DNA of 64,000 bases from Salinispora oceanensis (GCF_000383575.1 NZ_KB911579.1:1873387-1937386), one strand, 5' to 3'; counted from the stretch's first letter, positions 33,302-43,233 are shown. The notes: generated by a model not told the origin, from the sequence alone. Translations and numbers: made by a program.

Positions 33302-34441
33302 TCAGGGCCGGTAGTTGAGTCGGGCAGCCTGTCGCATGAGGTGGTCCCGCTCGGGGAGGCTCAGCGCCGAGCGGGCAGCCTCGGCGTAGAGCCGGGCCGC
33401 GGTTACCAGGTCGCCCGCCCGCTCGTGCAGGTACGCCGCGGCGGCGGTGTGCCGGGGCAGGGCGGGGTCAAGCCCCACCAGGGCGGCCAGGCCGAACTCC
33501 GGGCCGTCGGCCTCCCCGAGCGCGACCGCCCGATTGAGCCGGGCCACCGGGCTGTCGGTGAGGCGCACCAGTTCGTCGTACCACTCGACGATCTGCCGCC
33601 AGTCGGTCTCCTCAACCGTCCGGGCGTCGGCGTGCAGGGCGGCGATGGCGGCCTGGGCCTGAAACTCTCCCAGCCGGTCGCGGGCGAGGGCGTTCTGGAG
33701 CACCTCGACCCCCTCGGCGATCAGGTGGTGGTCCCACCGGCTGCGGTCCTGCTCGGCGAGGGGCACCAGCCGGCCGTCCGGGCTGGTGCGCGCCGGACGC
33801 CGCGCGTGGTGCAGCAGCATCAGCGCCAACAGGCCCGCGACCTCCTCGTGGTCGATCTGGGCGGCTAGTTGACGAGTGAGCCGGATCGCCTCGGCGGCCA
33901 GGTCGACATCCCCGGAGTAGCCCTCATTAAAGACCAGGTAGAGCACGCGCAACACCGTGGCGACATCCCCGGGCTGGTTGAGGCGGACACCCGAGACCAC
34001 CCGCTTGGCCCGGCTTATCCGCTGGGACATGGTCGCCTCCGGCACGAGGTAGGCCCGGGCGATCTGACGCGTGGTCAGGCCGCCGACCGCGCGCAGCGTG
34101 AGCGCGACGGACGAGGTTGGGGTCAGCGCGGGGTGCGCGCAGAGGAAGTACAGCCACAGCGTGTCGTCCACCACCTCGGCCGGCCCGGGAACCGGCTCGC
34201 CCTCGACGCGTACCTCGCGCCGCCGCCGGGAGGTGTCGGCGCGGGCGGCATCGAGGAACTTGCGCCAGGCCACCGTGATCAACCAACCCCGGAGGTCCTG
34301 CGGCGGACCCTCCGGCCCCCCGCGCACCGCCTCGACCAGGGCGTCCTGCACGGCATCCTCGGCCGCCGCGAAATCCGCCCCGCGCCGGACGAGGACACCG
34401 GTCACCGCTGGTACGAGGTCCCGCAGCAGCTCCCCGTTCAC
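33302..34441 (-). CDS. ECF sigma factor of the ECF42 type
   Basis: 379 residues: sigma2 (FAAAEDAVQDALVEAVRGGP, LRGWLITVAWRKFLDAARAD) and sigma4 (VALTLRAVGGLTTRQIARAY, VPEATMSQRISRAKR) domains followed by a ~200-residue C-terminal TPR-like domain (VLYLVFNEGYSGDVDLAAEA, HDLLMLLHHARR-type helices, SPVARLNRAVALGEADG). This build and a neighbouring DGPF protein define group ECF42, which has no anti-sigma factor; the C-terminal domain sets activity. The GTG start overlaps the DGPF gene stop (GTGA). Confidence 0.93.
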   Translation of the reverse strand: MNGELLRDLVPAVTGVLVRRGADFAAAEDAVQDALVEAVRGGPEGPPQDLRGWLITVAWRKFLDAARADTSRRRREVRVEGEPVPGPAEVVDDTLWLYFLCAHPALTPTSSVALTLRAVGGLTTRQIARAYLVPEATMSQRISRAKRVVSGVRLNQPGDVATVLRVLYLVFNEGYSGDVDLAAEAIRLTRQLAAQIDHEEVAGLLALMLLHHARRPARTSPDGRLVPLAEQDRSRWDHHLIAEGVEVLQNALARDRLGEFQAQAAIAALHADARTVEETDWRQIVEWYDELVRLTDSPVARLNRAVALGEADGPEFGLAALVGLDPALPRHTAAAAYLHERAGDLVTAARLYAEAARSALSLPERDHLMRQAARLNYRP

Positions 34442-34848
34442 TCCGGCACAGCCGCCGGAACGCCGTAGAACGGTCGGACCTCCAACCATTCGTGGATTGG
34501 CCTACCGCCCGGCCCGGGCGCCGCCGACAGCTCCCCCGCCAGCTCCACCGCACGGTCCCACGAATCGACGTCGATGATGTACCACCCGGCGATCAGGTCC
34601 TTGGTCTCGACGAACGGCCCGTCGGTAACCGGTGGCCGCCCCTCGCCGTCGTACCGCACGAAGGCGCCGTTCGGCGACAGTGCCTGGGCGTCAACGAGTT
34701 CGCCCGTCTCCTCCAGCCGCGCTCCGAAGTCATGCATGAACCGCATGTGTGCGTCGACCTCATCCGGCGTCCACTGGTCCATCGGCGCCCAGTCCACAGC
34801 GGGCTTCGGACCACCCCGGTAGTGCTTGAGCAGCAGATACTTGGCCAT
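34438..34848 (-). CDS. DGPF (YCII-related) protein
   Basis: 136 residues with the family signature VTDGPFVETKDLIAGWYIID. DGPF proteins of the YCII superfamily have a ferredoxin-like fold and are the usual targets and neighbours of ECF42 sigma factors; their own reaction is unknown. ATG 34848 follows GGGAGAAG. The gene ends in a GTGA overlap with the sigma factor, so sigma synthesis depends on its translation. Confidence 0.92.
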   Translation of the reverse strand: MAKYLLLKHYRGGPKPAVDWAPMDQWTPDEVDAHMRFMHDFGARLEETGELVDAQALSPNGAFVRYDGEGRPPVTDGPFVETKDLIAGWYIIDVDSWDRAVELAGELSAAPGPGGRPIHEWLEVRPFYGVPAAVPE

Positions 34849-35003
34849 CAGCTTCTCCCGACGAGGCGACATCTCCGGCGGTAGCTCCACGCGGGAGCGG
34901 GCAGACCCCACGCCCCCGCGCGGACACTACTGCGAACTCAGCGATCAGGTCGCCTGCCGCACGGGACCAGCAGCGACTTCTTGCCGGCCCGCCGCGGCAG
35001 GAG

Positions 35004-36416
35004 TCAGGCCGCCGCGCACCGCGTACCGGGGGCGGGCAGCGTCAGGTCCACGAGGTAGCGGTCCACCACGGCCCTCGTGCAGTCGGTGCGCTTGTAGGTG
35101 CCGTGGCCCCAACCCTCGTACGTCACCAGGCGGCCGTGCCGGCCAAGGTGCTGGGCGACGTTGGTGGCCCAGTTGTAGCCGGTACGGGGGTCGTGCAGGG
35201 CGTTGAGCAACAACAGCGGAGTGCGCGTCCGCACCTGCGGTACGTGCGGTGGGTTCCGGACCGGCGACGGCCAGCCGAGGCAGGTCTGCACCGCCAGCAG
35301 CCCACCGCCATACCGGATGTCCGGCGCGGCGGCCGCGGCCTCCCGGACCAGGCGGGCGTACTCGGTGTAGTCGCGGACCGGGACGGGCCGGTCTGCGCAG
35401 AAGGCGGCTACGGAGAGGGAGAGATCCAGCTCGGGGGGCGGGGAGCCGGCCTCCATGTCCCGCACGGCGACCGCCAGGTCCGACCAGCGCGGACCGGCAA
35501 GCAGCCCGAGCGCCACGGCGGTGACGTCGAAGGCGGTACGCGGGGCGTACTCACCCCGATCCGCGCGGGCCAGCACCTCGGCCCAGACCGCCCGCACGTC
35601 CCGACCGTGCAGTACGCACTCGGTTGACCGGTCGCACCAGGAGACGAACTCGTCGAACGAGTCCTGCAAGGTGGCTGCCTGCGTCCGCACGAAGGAGCGC
35701 ACGCCGAGGCTGTGGTCGAACACGCCCTCCAGCACGACGGCTCGCGCCCGGTGCGGGTACCGCTCGGCGTACTGCTGGCCCAGCAGGGTGCCGTAGGAAC
35801 TGCCGTGGAAGGAGATCTGTCGCTCGCCCAGTGCTCGCCGCAACGCCTCCAGATCGCGCACCGTGCTGAGCGTGTCGGCGTGGTCAAAGACCGGAGTGGT
35901 CGGCCGGCACCGCTCCCAGAACGCCTGGTTGTAGGCCACCATGGCATCGAAGTCGGCCTGGCTGCCCAGCGGGACCGGCGGCTTGGGCAGGCTCGGATCC
36001 GGGGTGCAGACCGGCTCGGCGCTGCGCTCCACCGTACGCGGGTCGAAGCTGACCACGTCGAACCGGTCGAGCAACTCGTCGCTGAACCGACTCCCCTCAA
36101 GAATACGCTGCACTCCGGAGTCTCCCGGGCCGCCCGGCCCGAACACCAGCGTGCCCACCCGTTGCTGCGACTCCCGCGCGGGCCGACGCGCCACGGAAAG
36201 CTCGAACGTCGGGCCGTGCGGTCGAGCCCAGTCCACCGGCAGGCGGAGCTGGGCGCACTCCACCTCGTCGTTGAGGGCGACCGCGGCCGAATCGTCGTGG
36301 CATTCGCCCCAGGCGAGGGTGGGCGGCGCGGGGGCAGGGTCGGCGCGGGCCGGTGCGGGTGATCCGGCGAGAACGGCCAGGGCGACGACCCCGACGGTCA
36401 GCGTACGCACGGGCAT
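35004..36416 (-). CDS. Secreted alpha/beta-hydrolase, tripeptidyl aminopeptidase-like
   Basis: 470 residues with a signal peptide (TLTVGVVALAVLAGSPAPAR). Fold motifs: FGPGGPGDSGV oxyanion loop, FDPRTVERSAEPVC, nucleophile elbow HGSSYGTLLGQQYAERYPHR, acid region NALHDPRTGYNWA, His in EGWGHGTYKR. This is the SlpD/SlpE-TAP type of exported peptidase family that trims N-terminal tripeptides from peptides in the medium. GGAGGATCC precedes the ATG. Stand-alone gene. Confidence 0.92.
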   Translation of the reverse strand: MPVRTLTVGVVALAVLAGSPAPARADPAPAPPTLAWGECHDDSAAVALNDEVECAQLRLPVDWARPHGPTFELSVARRPARESQQRVGTLVFGPGGPGDSGVQRILEGSRFSDELLDRFDVVSFDPRTVERSAEPVCTPDPSLPKPPVPLGSQADFDAMVAYNQAFWERCRPTTPVFDHADTLSTVRDLEALRRALGERQISFHGSSYGTLLGQQYAERYPHRARAVVLEGVFDHSLGVRSFVRTQAATLQDSFDEFVSWCDRSTECVLHGRDVRAVWAEVLARADRGEYAPRTAFDVTAVALGLLAGPRWSDLAVAVRDMEAGSPPPELDLSLSVAAFCADRPVPVRDYTEYARLVREAAAAAPDIRYGGGLLAVQTCLGWPSPVRNPPHVPQVRTRTPLLLLNALHDPRTGYNWATNVAQHLGRHGRLVTYEGWGHGTYKRTDCTRAVVDRYLVDLTLPAPGTRCAAA

Positions 36417-36658
36417 GGATCCTCCAGACGGTTTGAACGTCCGCCCACCCTCCGCCCGTACCCAACTCCGAAGCATCGGGTGAATACCCGGATGAAACCC
36501 GGATCTCGGTCGGTGAACGTCGGAAACCCGATAGCGACAAAGCCCACGGCAAATGTCACGCACAGTCACTTGTGGATGAGGGGTGCATCAAATATCCTCC
36601 TACCCAACCAGATCGAGCTGGTTGACTGGGCTGGCTTTCCCATAACAGGAAGTTCGTC

Positions 36659-37417
36659 ATGACAGATGCCGTGGTGCAACAAGCGCAGGTCCCAAATACT
36701 GGACGCATCATCGATCATTGGCGCGGCGGAGCACACCACCTTCCGGCGGACGCGGAGGCGGCCAAGGCATTCTGCGCCCTGTACCCAGGATTTCCACAGG
36801 TCTACCAAACGCTGCAGGATTTTGTCGGACGCGCCGTCCAGGCGATCGCGGAACAGGGAGTCAATCAGTTCCTGCTTCTCGGTGCCGGCATTCCCACACA
36901 GGGCAATGTGCATGAGATCCTTCCTGAGGCTCGCGTTCTCTACACCGACATCGACGCCATCAACATCGCTTTGGGTAGCGAGATTCTCGCCACCACGCCG
37001 GGAGTGGAATACGCCTACTGCGATGCGACAGATCTTGGAACCCTCGACCAGGAAACGATGGAGCGGGTCCTCGACCCCACCGCGCCTATCGGCATAGTGA
37101 TGACGGGAATAACCGTCTCACTCGACGATGACGCCGCCCAGAAGGCACTTTCCCACATCTTTGACTGGGCATCCCGGGGCAGCTACCTAGCAGTGGATTT
37201 CGACGGCGAGGCCCTGGCCACCTTTCCGGTCATCAAGGAGAGAATTCTCGACCAGGCCGACAAGCCACTACACCTACGCGGTCCACACCAGATTCATCCG
37301 CTACTCGGGCGTTGGCGGGTGACCGGCGACGGAGTCGCGCCAGTTGACACCTGGCGCAATCCGGGACACCAGCCAGACAAGGTCTTCATGTACGGCTGTG
37401 TCGCCTACAAACCGTGA
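36659..37417 (+). CDS. SAM-dependent methyltransferase, Methyltransf_19 family
   Basis: 252 residues. N-terminal signature of the actinomycete family formerly DUF574: NTGRIIDHWRGGAHHLPAD, then FLLLGAGIPTQGNVHE (SAM loop), LYTDIDAINIALG, YAYCDATDLG, and a C-terminal W-NPGHQPDK. Members are abundant in actinomycetes; targets are mostly unknown. Codon use is less GC-rich than in neighbouring genes, a possible sign of recent gain. AGGAAG precedes the ATG. Upstream 36417-36658 is AT-richer and should hold the promoter. Confidence 0.85.
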   Translation: MTDAVVQQAQVPNTGRIIDHWRGGAHHLPADAEAAKAFCALYPGFPQVYQTLQDFVGRAVQAIAEQGVNQFLLLGAGIPTQGNVHEILPEARVLYTDIDAINIALGSEILATTPGVEYAYCDATDLGTLDQETMERVLDPTAPIGIVMTGITVSLDDDAAQKALSHIFDWASRGSYLAVDFDGEALATFPVIKERILDQADKPLHLRGPHQIHPLLGRWRVTGDGVAPVDTWRNPGHQPDKVFMYGCVAYKP

Positions 37418-37474
37418 GGCGGTGACTCCCGAACATCGTCCCCTCCGGCACGTCGGCACCCCCGCCCCGGGCCG

Positions 37475-40228
37475 TTACGGCTCCAGGGTGAGCGTCTGTG
37501 CCGCCGCAGCCTCAATCGTGGCTCGCTCCCAACGCATCGGCAGGGTCTCCCCGGTACGCCACAGCTCCAACTGGTCGTCGTAGTTGCGGTGGAAGGCATG
37601 CCCGGAGTTGCCGGTCAGCTGGATCCACCGGGAGGCGTCCAGGTTGGCCAGGTCAACGATCATCCGCATGGATGGGACGGCATTGACCTCGTACCCGTCG
37701 GCGGCGTCCCAGCCGGTGGCGTTGACGATCGCGCTGCCGCCGGAGACGCCGACCGGGTCCGCGTTGAAGAGCCACTCGATGATCCCCACGCCCGAGGTGC
37801 CGAAGGACTGGTTCCGCACGGTCAACGTGTGCATCCGGCCCCAGCGCCAGTCGGCCGGCTCGTCGCCCTGCTCGCGGGAAAGTTCGCTCGCCGCCGCTTC
37901 GGCCGCCGCGCGTAGCAGGTCGTCGCGGCCCTCGACGGCCTCCGACTCCGGCCGGTCCCACCACGGCGAGTCGGGCTGGCTGAGCAGACCCCGCACCACC
38001 TCGTACGACTGATCGTTGCCGTCAAGCCGGTAGTCCGCGGGCAGTTCGTCGAAGGTCGCCAGGAGCAGGTGCCGCCAGACGGCGTTGTAGTACGCCGCCG
38101 CAGCGGAACGGCGCCCGTCCTCGGTGCCCGGCTCCCCCTCGGCCGGCTGTTGGTAGTCCCACTCCGTCCACAGCTCGGTGGCGGACCGGACCAGACCCGA
38201 GGCATCGGCCGCAACAGCCGCCTGGACCGCCGGGACGAGTGTCGGCGCGAAGCCGTTGCGGTTGTCGAACTGCATGGACTGCACGTCAGCGACGGTGATC
38301 TCGCCGGCATCCCGGGCCGAGCTGATCAACTCGTGGATGCGCTGGCTGCGGTAGCCGTAGTGCCAGTCGGTGGTGAGTAGGTGCGGGTACGAGGGGCCGA
38401 CGACGGCCTCGTTGGCGGTGACCAGGTAGCCGGCGGGCGGGTTGCGGACACTCGGTAACTCCGCGAAGGGAAGGAAACCCTGCCAGTCGTACGCCGAGTC
38501 CCACCCGGGCGCCATCCACCGCCCGTCCCCCGAGCCCCGTACCGGAATCTGGCCGGGGGCCTGGTAGCCGATGTTGCCGTCGGTGTCGGCGTAGACCAGG
38601 TTCTGCGCGGGCACCTCGAACAGCGCCGCCGCGGCACGGAAGTCGGCCCAGTTCGTGGCGGTGTTCAGCTTGAAGATGGCGTCGGCGGTCCGGCCCGGCG
38701 CGAGCGCGGTCCAGCTCAACGCGATGGCGTATCCGTCGCGTTGCTCGTCGTCGGTGGGCGCTGACTCGTCGGGGTGCGGCTGCGGGGTGGCGGCGACCGA
38801 CGCCGGCGAACCCGCCGGATCGACCGGCGGGGTAAGACCGATCTCGCGTAGTTCGGCCGACGCGTCGGAGAGCAGGGGACCATGCCCGGAGGCCCGGACA
38901 GTGATGGACACGTCCGCGCCGCCGGCGACCCTGATTGTCTCGGCGCGGGTCGTCAACGGCTGCCACTCTCCGTCGACCTGCACCCGGTCGCCGTCCACCC
39001 GCTCCAGGTAGAGGTCGGTGACGTCGGGACTCAGGTTGGTGAAGCCCCAGGCGATGTGGGCGTTGTGCCCGATGACCACACCCGGTATTCCGGAGAAGCT
39101 GAAACCGGAGACGTTGATGTCGCACGCGCAGTGCAGACCGTTCTGGTACCAGATGCCGGGCATGCTGGGACCGAGGTGCGGATCGTTGGCGAGGATCGGC
39201 TTTCCGGTGTTGGTCAGGTCGCCGGCGATAACCCACGAGTTGGAGCCGATGCCCCGACCGGTGCCCAACATGGTCGGCAGCCGGGAGAGCCCGCTGGCCA
39301 GCGCGGTGACCAACTCCGTGGCAGCCGTACCAGCGGTGGGATCGGTCGGTTCCGCGACAGCGGCTGGTTGGGCAGTGGCTGGTTCGACCGGGGCTACGGG
39401 GAGCACGCCCCCGCCCGTTCCGGCAGTCCCGGTCCCGGCGGGTGCCGAGCGGCCAGCCGGGACCGGGGAGGCCGGAGTGGCTTCCTGGTCGAAGGCGCCG
39501 TCCACGATGCCGCCCGCAACGACGATCGGCTGGTGCCGGTCGAAGGGGTAGCCCGGATACAGCTCCTCGACCTGCTGTCGGGTCAGGCCCGCGGCGAGGA
39601 GTGCCGCGCGGGCGAGCTCGTCTCTCATGTTGCCGCGTAGGTCCCACGCCATCGCCTTCAGCCAGGCGAGGCTGTCCACCGGGTGCCACGCCTCGATCTC
39701 ATAGCCCGAGTTCTGCAGGCCGAGTACCGCGTACTCCAGACTCGCCCGACCCCCGTCGTGCTCGTTGAGCCAGGCGTTCACCCCGTCGGCGTACACCTGC
39801 AGGTAGCGCTTGGTCTCCGCCCCGAGGAGGCCCCACTCCTGTTCGGCGACCCGACGCCACCCCATCGTCCGGAGGTAGACGTCGGTCTCCACCTGGCTCT
39901 CGCCGAAGAGTTCGGCGAGTCGGCCCGCGGTGAGATGGCGGCGGAAGTCCATCTCCCAGAACCGATCCTGGGCGTGGAGGTAGCCCTGGGCCCGAAACAG
40001 GTCCTCGGCGGTCTCCGCGTACACCTGCGGGATGCCGTGCTCGTCGCGGTGCACGGTGACCGACGCGGTGAGCCCGGGCAGCCGAAGCGCACCATCGTGC
40101 TGCGGGAACGCTCGCCGTACCGTCCACACGGCGGTGAGGGTGAGCACGAGGGCCAGTGCGGTGAGGACCGCGACGGTCCAGAGCGCGATCTTACGTATCC
40201 GGGGCGAAAGAATACGTGCAGGATTCAC
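37475..40228 (-). CDS. Penicillin acylase (S45) family N-terminal nucleophile hydrolase
   Basis: 917 residues. N-terminal membrane anchor/signal (IALWTVAVLTALALVLTLTA), A-chain with GIPQVYAETAEDLFRAQGYL and HAQDRFWEMDFRRHL, a variable Ala/Pro/Thr-rich spacer (about 250-300), and the B-chain start at RGIGSNSWVIAG, where Ser329 after Gly328 would be the autocatalytic nucleophile. PILANDPHLG and the later NIGYQAPG confirm the family. Such enzymes cleave amide-linked acyl groups, e.g. acyl-homoserine lactones, lipopeptide tails or beta-lactams. It stands alone, so its substrate cannot be deduced. Confidence 0.92.
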   Translation of the reverse strand: MNPARILSPRIRKIALWTVAVLTALALVLTLTAVWTVRRAFPQHDGALRLPGLTASVTVHRDEHGIPQVYAETAEDLFRAQGYLHAQDRFWEMDFRRHLTAGRLAELFGESQVETDVYLRTMGWRRVAEQEWGLLGAETKRYLQVYADGVNAWLNEHDGGRASLEYAVLGLQNSGYEIEAWHPVDSLAWLKAMAWDLRGNMRDELARAALLAAGLTRQQVEELYPGYPFDRHQPIVVAGGIVDGAFDQEATPASPVPAGRSAPAGTGTAGTGGGVLPVAPVEPATAQPAAVAEPTDPTAGTAATELVTALASGLSRLPTMLGTGRGIGSNSWVIAGDLTNTGKPILANDPHLGPSMPGIWYQNGLHCACDINVSGFSFSGIPGVVIGHNAHIAWGFTNLSPDVTDLYLERVDGDRVQVDGEWQPLTTRAETIRVAGGADVSITVRASGHGPLLSDASAELREIGLTPPVDPAGSPASVAATPQPHPDESAPTDDEQRDGYAIALSWTALAPGRTADAIFKLNTATNWADFRAAAALFEVPAQNLVYADTDGNIGYQAPGQIPVRGSGDGRWMAPGWDSAYDWQGFLPFAELPSVRNPPAGYLVTANEAVVGPSYPHLLTTDWHYGYRSQRIHELISSARDAGEITVADVQSMQFDNRNGFAPTLVPAVQAAVAADASGLVRSATELWTEWDYQQPAEGEPGTEDGRRSAAAAYYNAVWRHLLLATFDELPADYRLDGNDQSYEVVRGLLSQPDSPWWDRPESEAVEGRDDLLRAAAEAAASELSREQGDEPADWRWGRMHTLTVRNQSFGTSGVGIIEWLFNADPVGVSGGSAIVNATGWDAADGYEVNAVPSMRMIVDLANLDASRWIQLTGNSGHAFHRNYDDQLELWRTGETLPMRWERATIEAAAAQTLTLEP

Positions 40229-40333
40229 ACCGAAATCCTAAAGGTTCAGTGAGCTTTTGGGTGATCTTGAAGCTCGGGTAACGTGTGCCCGGCAGCGCCA
40301 GCCATTGACGCAAACGAGTGCTGGGAGAGGCTG

Positions 40334-40999
40334 ATGAATCCGACGATCGCCCTTCTCCCCAGCGCGCTGCTCGGACCCGCCGTCTGGCAGCCGGTGCGGG
40401 GACGACTCCGCGCCGCCGGCCGGGATGTCATCGTCGCCGGAGAGCCGGGGGCGAGCGGGACCTCCGTGGCCGGCGTCCTGCGGTGGTACCTGGACAGCCT
40501 GCCCACCGGCCGCGACTACGTGCTGGTGCCGCAGAGCAACGCCGGCCTGTACGTCCCGGCCATCACCGCGCAGCGCTCGGTGACCGGGCTTGTCTTCGTG
40601 GACGCGATCCTCCCGCCCGAGCAGGGCACCACCCCGGTGGCACCGCCGGGCCTCCGGGAAATGCTGCAGACCCGGGCCGGGCCGGACGGCGAGCTGCCGG
40701 TCTGGACCTCCTGGTGGCCACCGGAGGAGGTCGCCGCCCTCTTCCCGTCCGAGCAGGTCAGGGCGGAGGTGTCCGCACAGCAACAGCGCTTCCCGCTCAG
40801 CTACTTCGCGCAGCGGGTGACCATCGCCCCCGGCTGGTCCGACCGTCCCGCCGGCTATCTCGCCTTCGGCGACGCGTACCAACCCGAACGGGTCACGGCG
40901 GAGAGTTGGGGCTGGCACTCGGCCCAGCTCGACGGCGGGCACCTGCACATGCTGAACGCGCCGGGCGAGGTCGCCGCCGCGATCGCCCGGCTGCTCTGA
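40334..40999 (+). CDS. Short alpha/beta-hydrolase-like protein
   Basis: 221 residues from the ATG with GGGAGAGG upstream. An alpha/beta-hydrolase fold is suggested by LLPSALLGPAVWQPVRGRL, VLVPQSNAGLYVPAIT (elbow QSNAG in place of GxSxG) and GGHLHMLNAPGEVAAAI. The elbow has Ser in an unusual context, and the chain is shorter than typical, so catalysis is uncertain. No operon link; it converges on the ABC exporter gene. Confidence 0.75.
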   Translation: MNPTIALLPSALLGPAVWQPVRGRLRAAGRDVIVAGEPGASGTSVAGVLRWYLDSLPTGRDYVLVPQSNAGLYVPAITAQRSVTGLVFVDAILPPEQGTTPVAPPGLREMLQTRAGPDGELPVWTSWWPPEEVAALFPSEQVRAEVSAQQQRFPLSYFAQRVTIAPGWSDRPAGYLAFGDAYQPERVTAESWGWHSAQLDGGHLHMLNAPGEVAAAIARLL

Positions 41000-41020
41000 T
41001 CAGCTCCGGCGCCGACCGCG

Positions 41021-43027
41021 TCACGGTGTGTTCTTGCCGGCGGCAGCGGTCTGGCGGGGTAGCGACCCGGGAATGTCGTAGCCGGCGGCTTGCAGGGTGA
41101 ACAGCTCGGCGTACCGACCGCCGGCCGCGAGCAGGTCGTCGTGAGTGCCGGCCTCAACGAGCCGGCCGTGGTGCAGGACGTAGATGCGATCCGCGTGGCG
41201 GACGTTGGCCAGCCGGTGGGTGATGAGGATGGTGATCCCGTGGCCCTGCCGGTCGCGGATGGCCTGGAACAGGGCGTCCTCCGCCCGCGGGTCGAGCGCT
41301 GAGGAGGGCTCGTCCATGATGAGCAGGTCGGCGTCCCGCAGGAAGCCCCGGGCGGCCGTGATGCGTTGCCACTGCCCACCGGAGAGGTCTTGACCCCCGG
41401 CGAAGGTCCGGTCGAGCAGGGTCTCGTAGCCGTGCGGCAATTCCTTGATCATGTTGTGGGCGACGGCGCGGTCGGCGGCGGCCTCGATGCGATCGGGCCG
41501 CGGGGTGGTGGTGAGGTCACCGATGGCGATGTTCGTGGCGGCGGTGAACGGCCACTTGTGGTACTCCTGCGTCACCACCGCGATCCGGGCCCGTAGCTCG
41601 TCGGTGTCCCAGTCGTCGGTCGGCCGGCCGTTGTAGCGGATGGTCCCGCTCGTGGGCGTCCGCAGGGTGGCGATCATTGTGGCGAGGGTGGACTTGCCGG
41701 AGCCGTTCTCCCCCACGAACGCCACCGTCTGCCCCGCCGCGATACTCAGGCTGACCTGGTCGACGGCGGCGGCCTCCCGGTCGGGGTAGCGCAGGCTGAC
41801 CGCGTCCACCGCGACCGCGCGCAACCGCCGCGGCACCGCGCGGATGGCGGCGCCGGTACGCGGCTCGGGCAGGTAGTCGGCGGCGCGGGTCATGAAACCG
41901 GTGTAGTCGCGGAAGTGCTGGCCCTCGGTGTAGGCGCGGTCCATCTGGAAGGTGACCACCGCCAGGGATCGCTGTGCGGACTGCACGGCGATGACACCGG
42001 TGGCCGCGGCGGCGAGGGGGATATGCCCCTCAACCAGCAGGAAGCCGAGCAGCACGTAGACCACGGCGGTGGCGATCCCACCGATCATCGCGCCGACGGT
42101 GGTGGTCGTGGTGACCCGACGGGCCAGCGCGAGCTGGATCCCGGTCTCGACCCCCATCACCCGGTCGTACTGGTCGAGCAGGAAGGAGCGCAGCCCGTAG
42201 GTACGCAGCTCGGGGGCGGAGTCGCGTTCGGCCATCAACCGGTGCAGCAGCCACAACCGACGCCGGCGCACCGACCCCGCCGCGTACGTCTGGTAGCGCA
42301 GGTGCCCGGCGCGCAGCGACGCCCACCCGTTCGGCACCGTGGCGACCAGCAGGGCGACCAGCAGCAACGGGTGGATCACCACGACGGCGACCGCGACGGC
42401 GAGCACACCGGTGAGGCCAGCGAGCAAGTTTATCGACGCCTGCACCAGGCCGGTGGTGGAATCCGCGCCACGAGAGGCTCGCTCCATATCGTCGGCGAAG
42501 GCGTCCGCGTCAAACGCCTCCAGCCGGACTGCCGTGGTCACCTCGAACAGACCCCGTTCCACCTCCCGGTCGACCTTCGGGCTCAGGCCGTTCTGGGCGT
42601 ACCCCATCGCGGCGGCCATACTGGCGCGCAGCGCGGTCACCGCCGCGAGGGCAACCAGTGCGGGCAGCGCGGCGAGCACCTTGTCGGCGGTCGGCCCCCC
42701 GGCGAACAACTCCACCAGGACCCGCTGCGCGGCGAGGAGCCCGAAGGCGGCCAGCACTCCGGCGCCCACCGTGGTGCCCGCCACGATCGCGGTGCGGAGC
42801 CGGTCGGCCCGCCAGCTGACAGCCAGCGCCGCCCCCACCAGTCGGGGCAACTCGGAGAAGACGGCGAAGAGGCCGGCCTGCGCCCGCGCTCGCACCCCGC
42901 TCTCCCACCACATCTGGCGCAGCTCCGGTAAGGCCGAGTCCCGCACACCCTCGGGATCGGGGGGCGAGTCTCGCTGGGTCGGCTTCGGCTGGTCGGACGG
43001 GCGGTCGGGCAGGCTGGCTGTCGGCAT
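41021..43027 (-). CDS. ABC exporter with fused membrane and ATPase domains
   Basis: 668 residues: a six-helix type IV exporter domain (about 60-340) and an ATPase with Walker A GENGSGKST, signature DLSGGQWQRITAAR, Walker B LLIMDEPSSALDP and H-loop LITHRLANVRHADR. Similar stand-alone exporters work as homodimers or pair with lantibiotic/peptide clusters. Residues 1-45 are charged and disordered. The start at ATG 43027 lacks a strong ribosome site. A 30-bp direct repeat lies just upstream (43082-43140). Confidence 0.88.
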   Translation of the reverse strand: MPTASLPDRPSDQPKPTQRDSPPDPEGVRDSALPELRQMWWESGVRARAQAGLFAVFSELPRLVGAALAVSWRADRLRTAIVAGTTVGAGVLAAFGLLAAQRVLVELFAGGPTADKVLAALPALVALAAVTALRASMAAAMGYAQNGLSPKVDREVERGLFEVTTAVRLEAFDADAFADDMERASRGADSTTGLVQASINLLAGLTGVLAVAVAVVVIHPLLLVALLVATVPNGWASLRAGHLRYQTYAAGSVRRRRLWLLHRLMAERDSAPELRTYGLRSFLLDQYDRVMGVETGIQLALARRVTTTTTVGAMIGGIATAVVYVLLGFLLVEGHIPLAAAATGVIAVQSAQRSLAVVTFQMDRAYTEGQHFRDYTGFMTRAADYLPEPRTGAAIRAVPRRLRAVAVDAVSLRYPDREAAAVDQVSLSIAAGQTVAFVGENGSGKSTLATMIATLRTPTSGTIRYNGRPTDDWDTDELRARIAVVTQEYHKWPFTAATNIAIGDLTTTPRPDRIEAAADRAVAHNMIKELPHGYETLLDRTFAGGQDLSGGQWQRITAARGFLRDADLLIMDEPSSALDPRAEDALFQAIRDRQGHGITILITHRLANVRHADRIYVLHHGRLVEAGTHDDLLAAGGRYAELFTLQAAGYDIPGSLPRQTAAAGKNTP

Positions 43028-43081
43028 GCGGGAAACGTAGGACCGCTCGGGGGGACACGCCCGCAGCACCGCGCGCCGACA

Positions 43082-43140
43082 ATGTCGGTAGCCGCGACAC
43101 CGATTCCGACATCGTCGGTAGTAGCGACACCGATTCCGAC
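43082..43140. repeat. Direct repeat between the ABC exporter and XRE genes
   Basis: Two near-identical units (43082-43110, 43111-43140) share GCGACACCGATTCCGAC and begin with GTCGGTAG; each also has GTCGG/CCGAC ends, giving dyad character. A weaker third unit follows. They lie in a divergent promoter region and may be operators of the XRE protein coded at 43234. Confidence 0.65.
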
Positions 43141-43233
43141 ATCACCCGAACGCGTCGGCGACACCGGGCGGAAGTGTCACCGCCGACAGCTACGGTGTTC
43201 GCTCATCGTGACCGCGACCCGGGGGTGGCAGCG

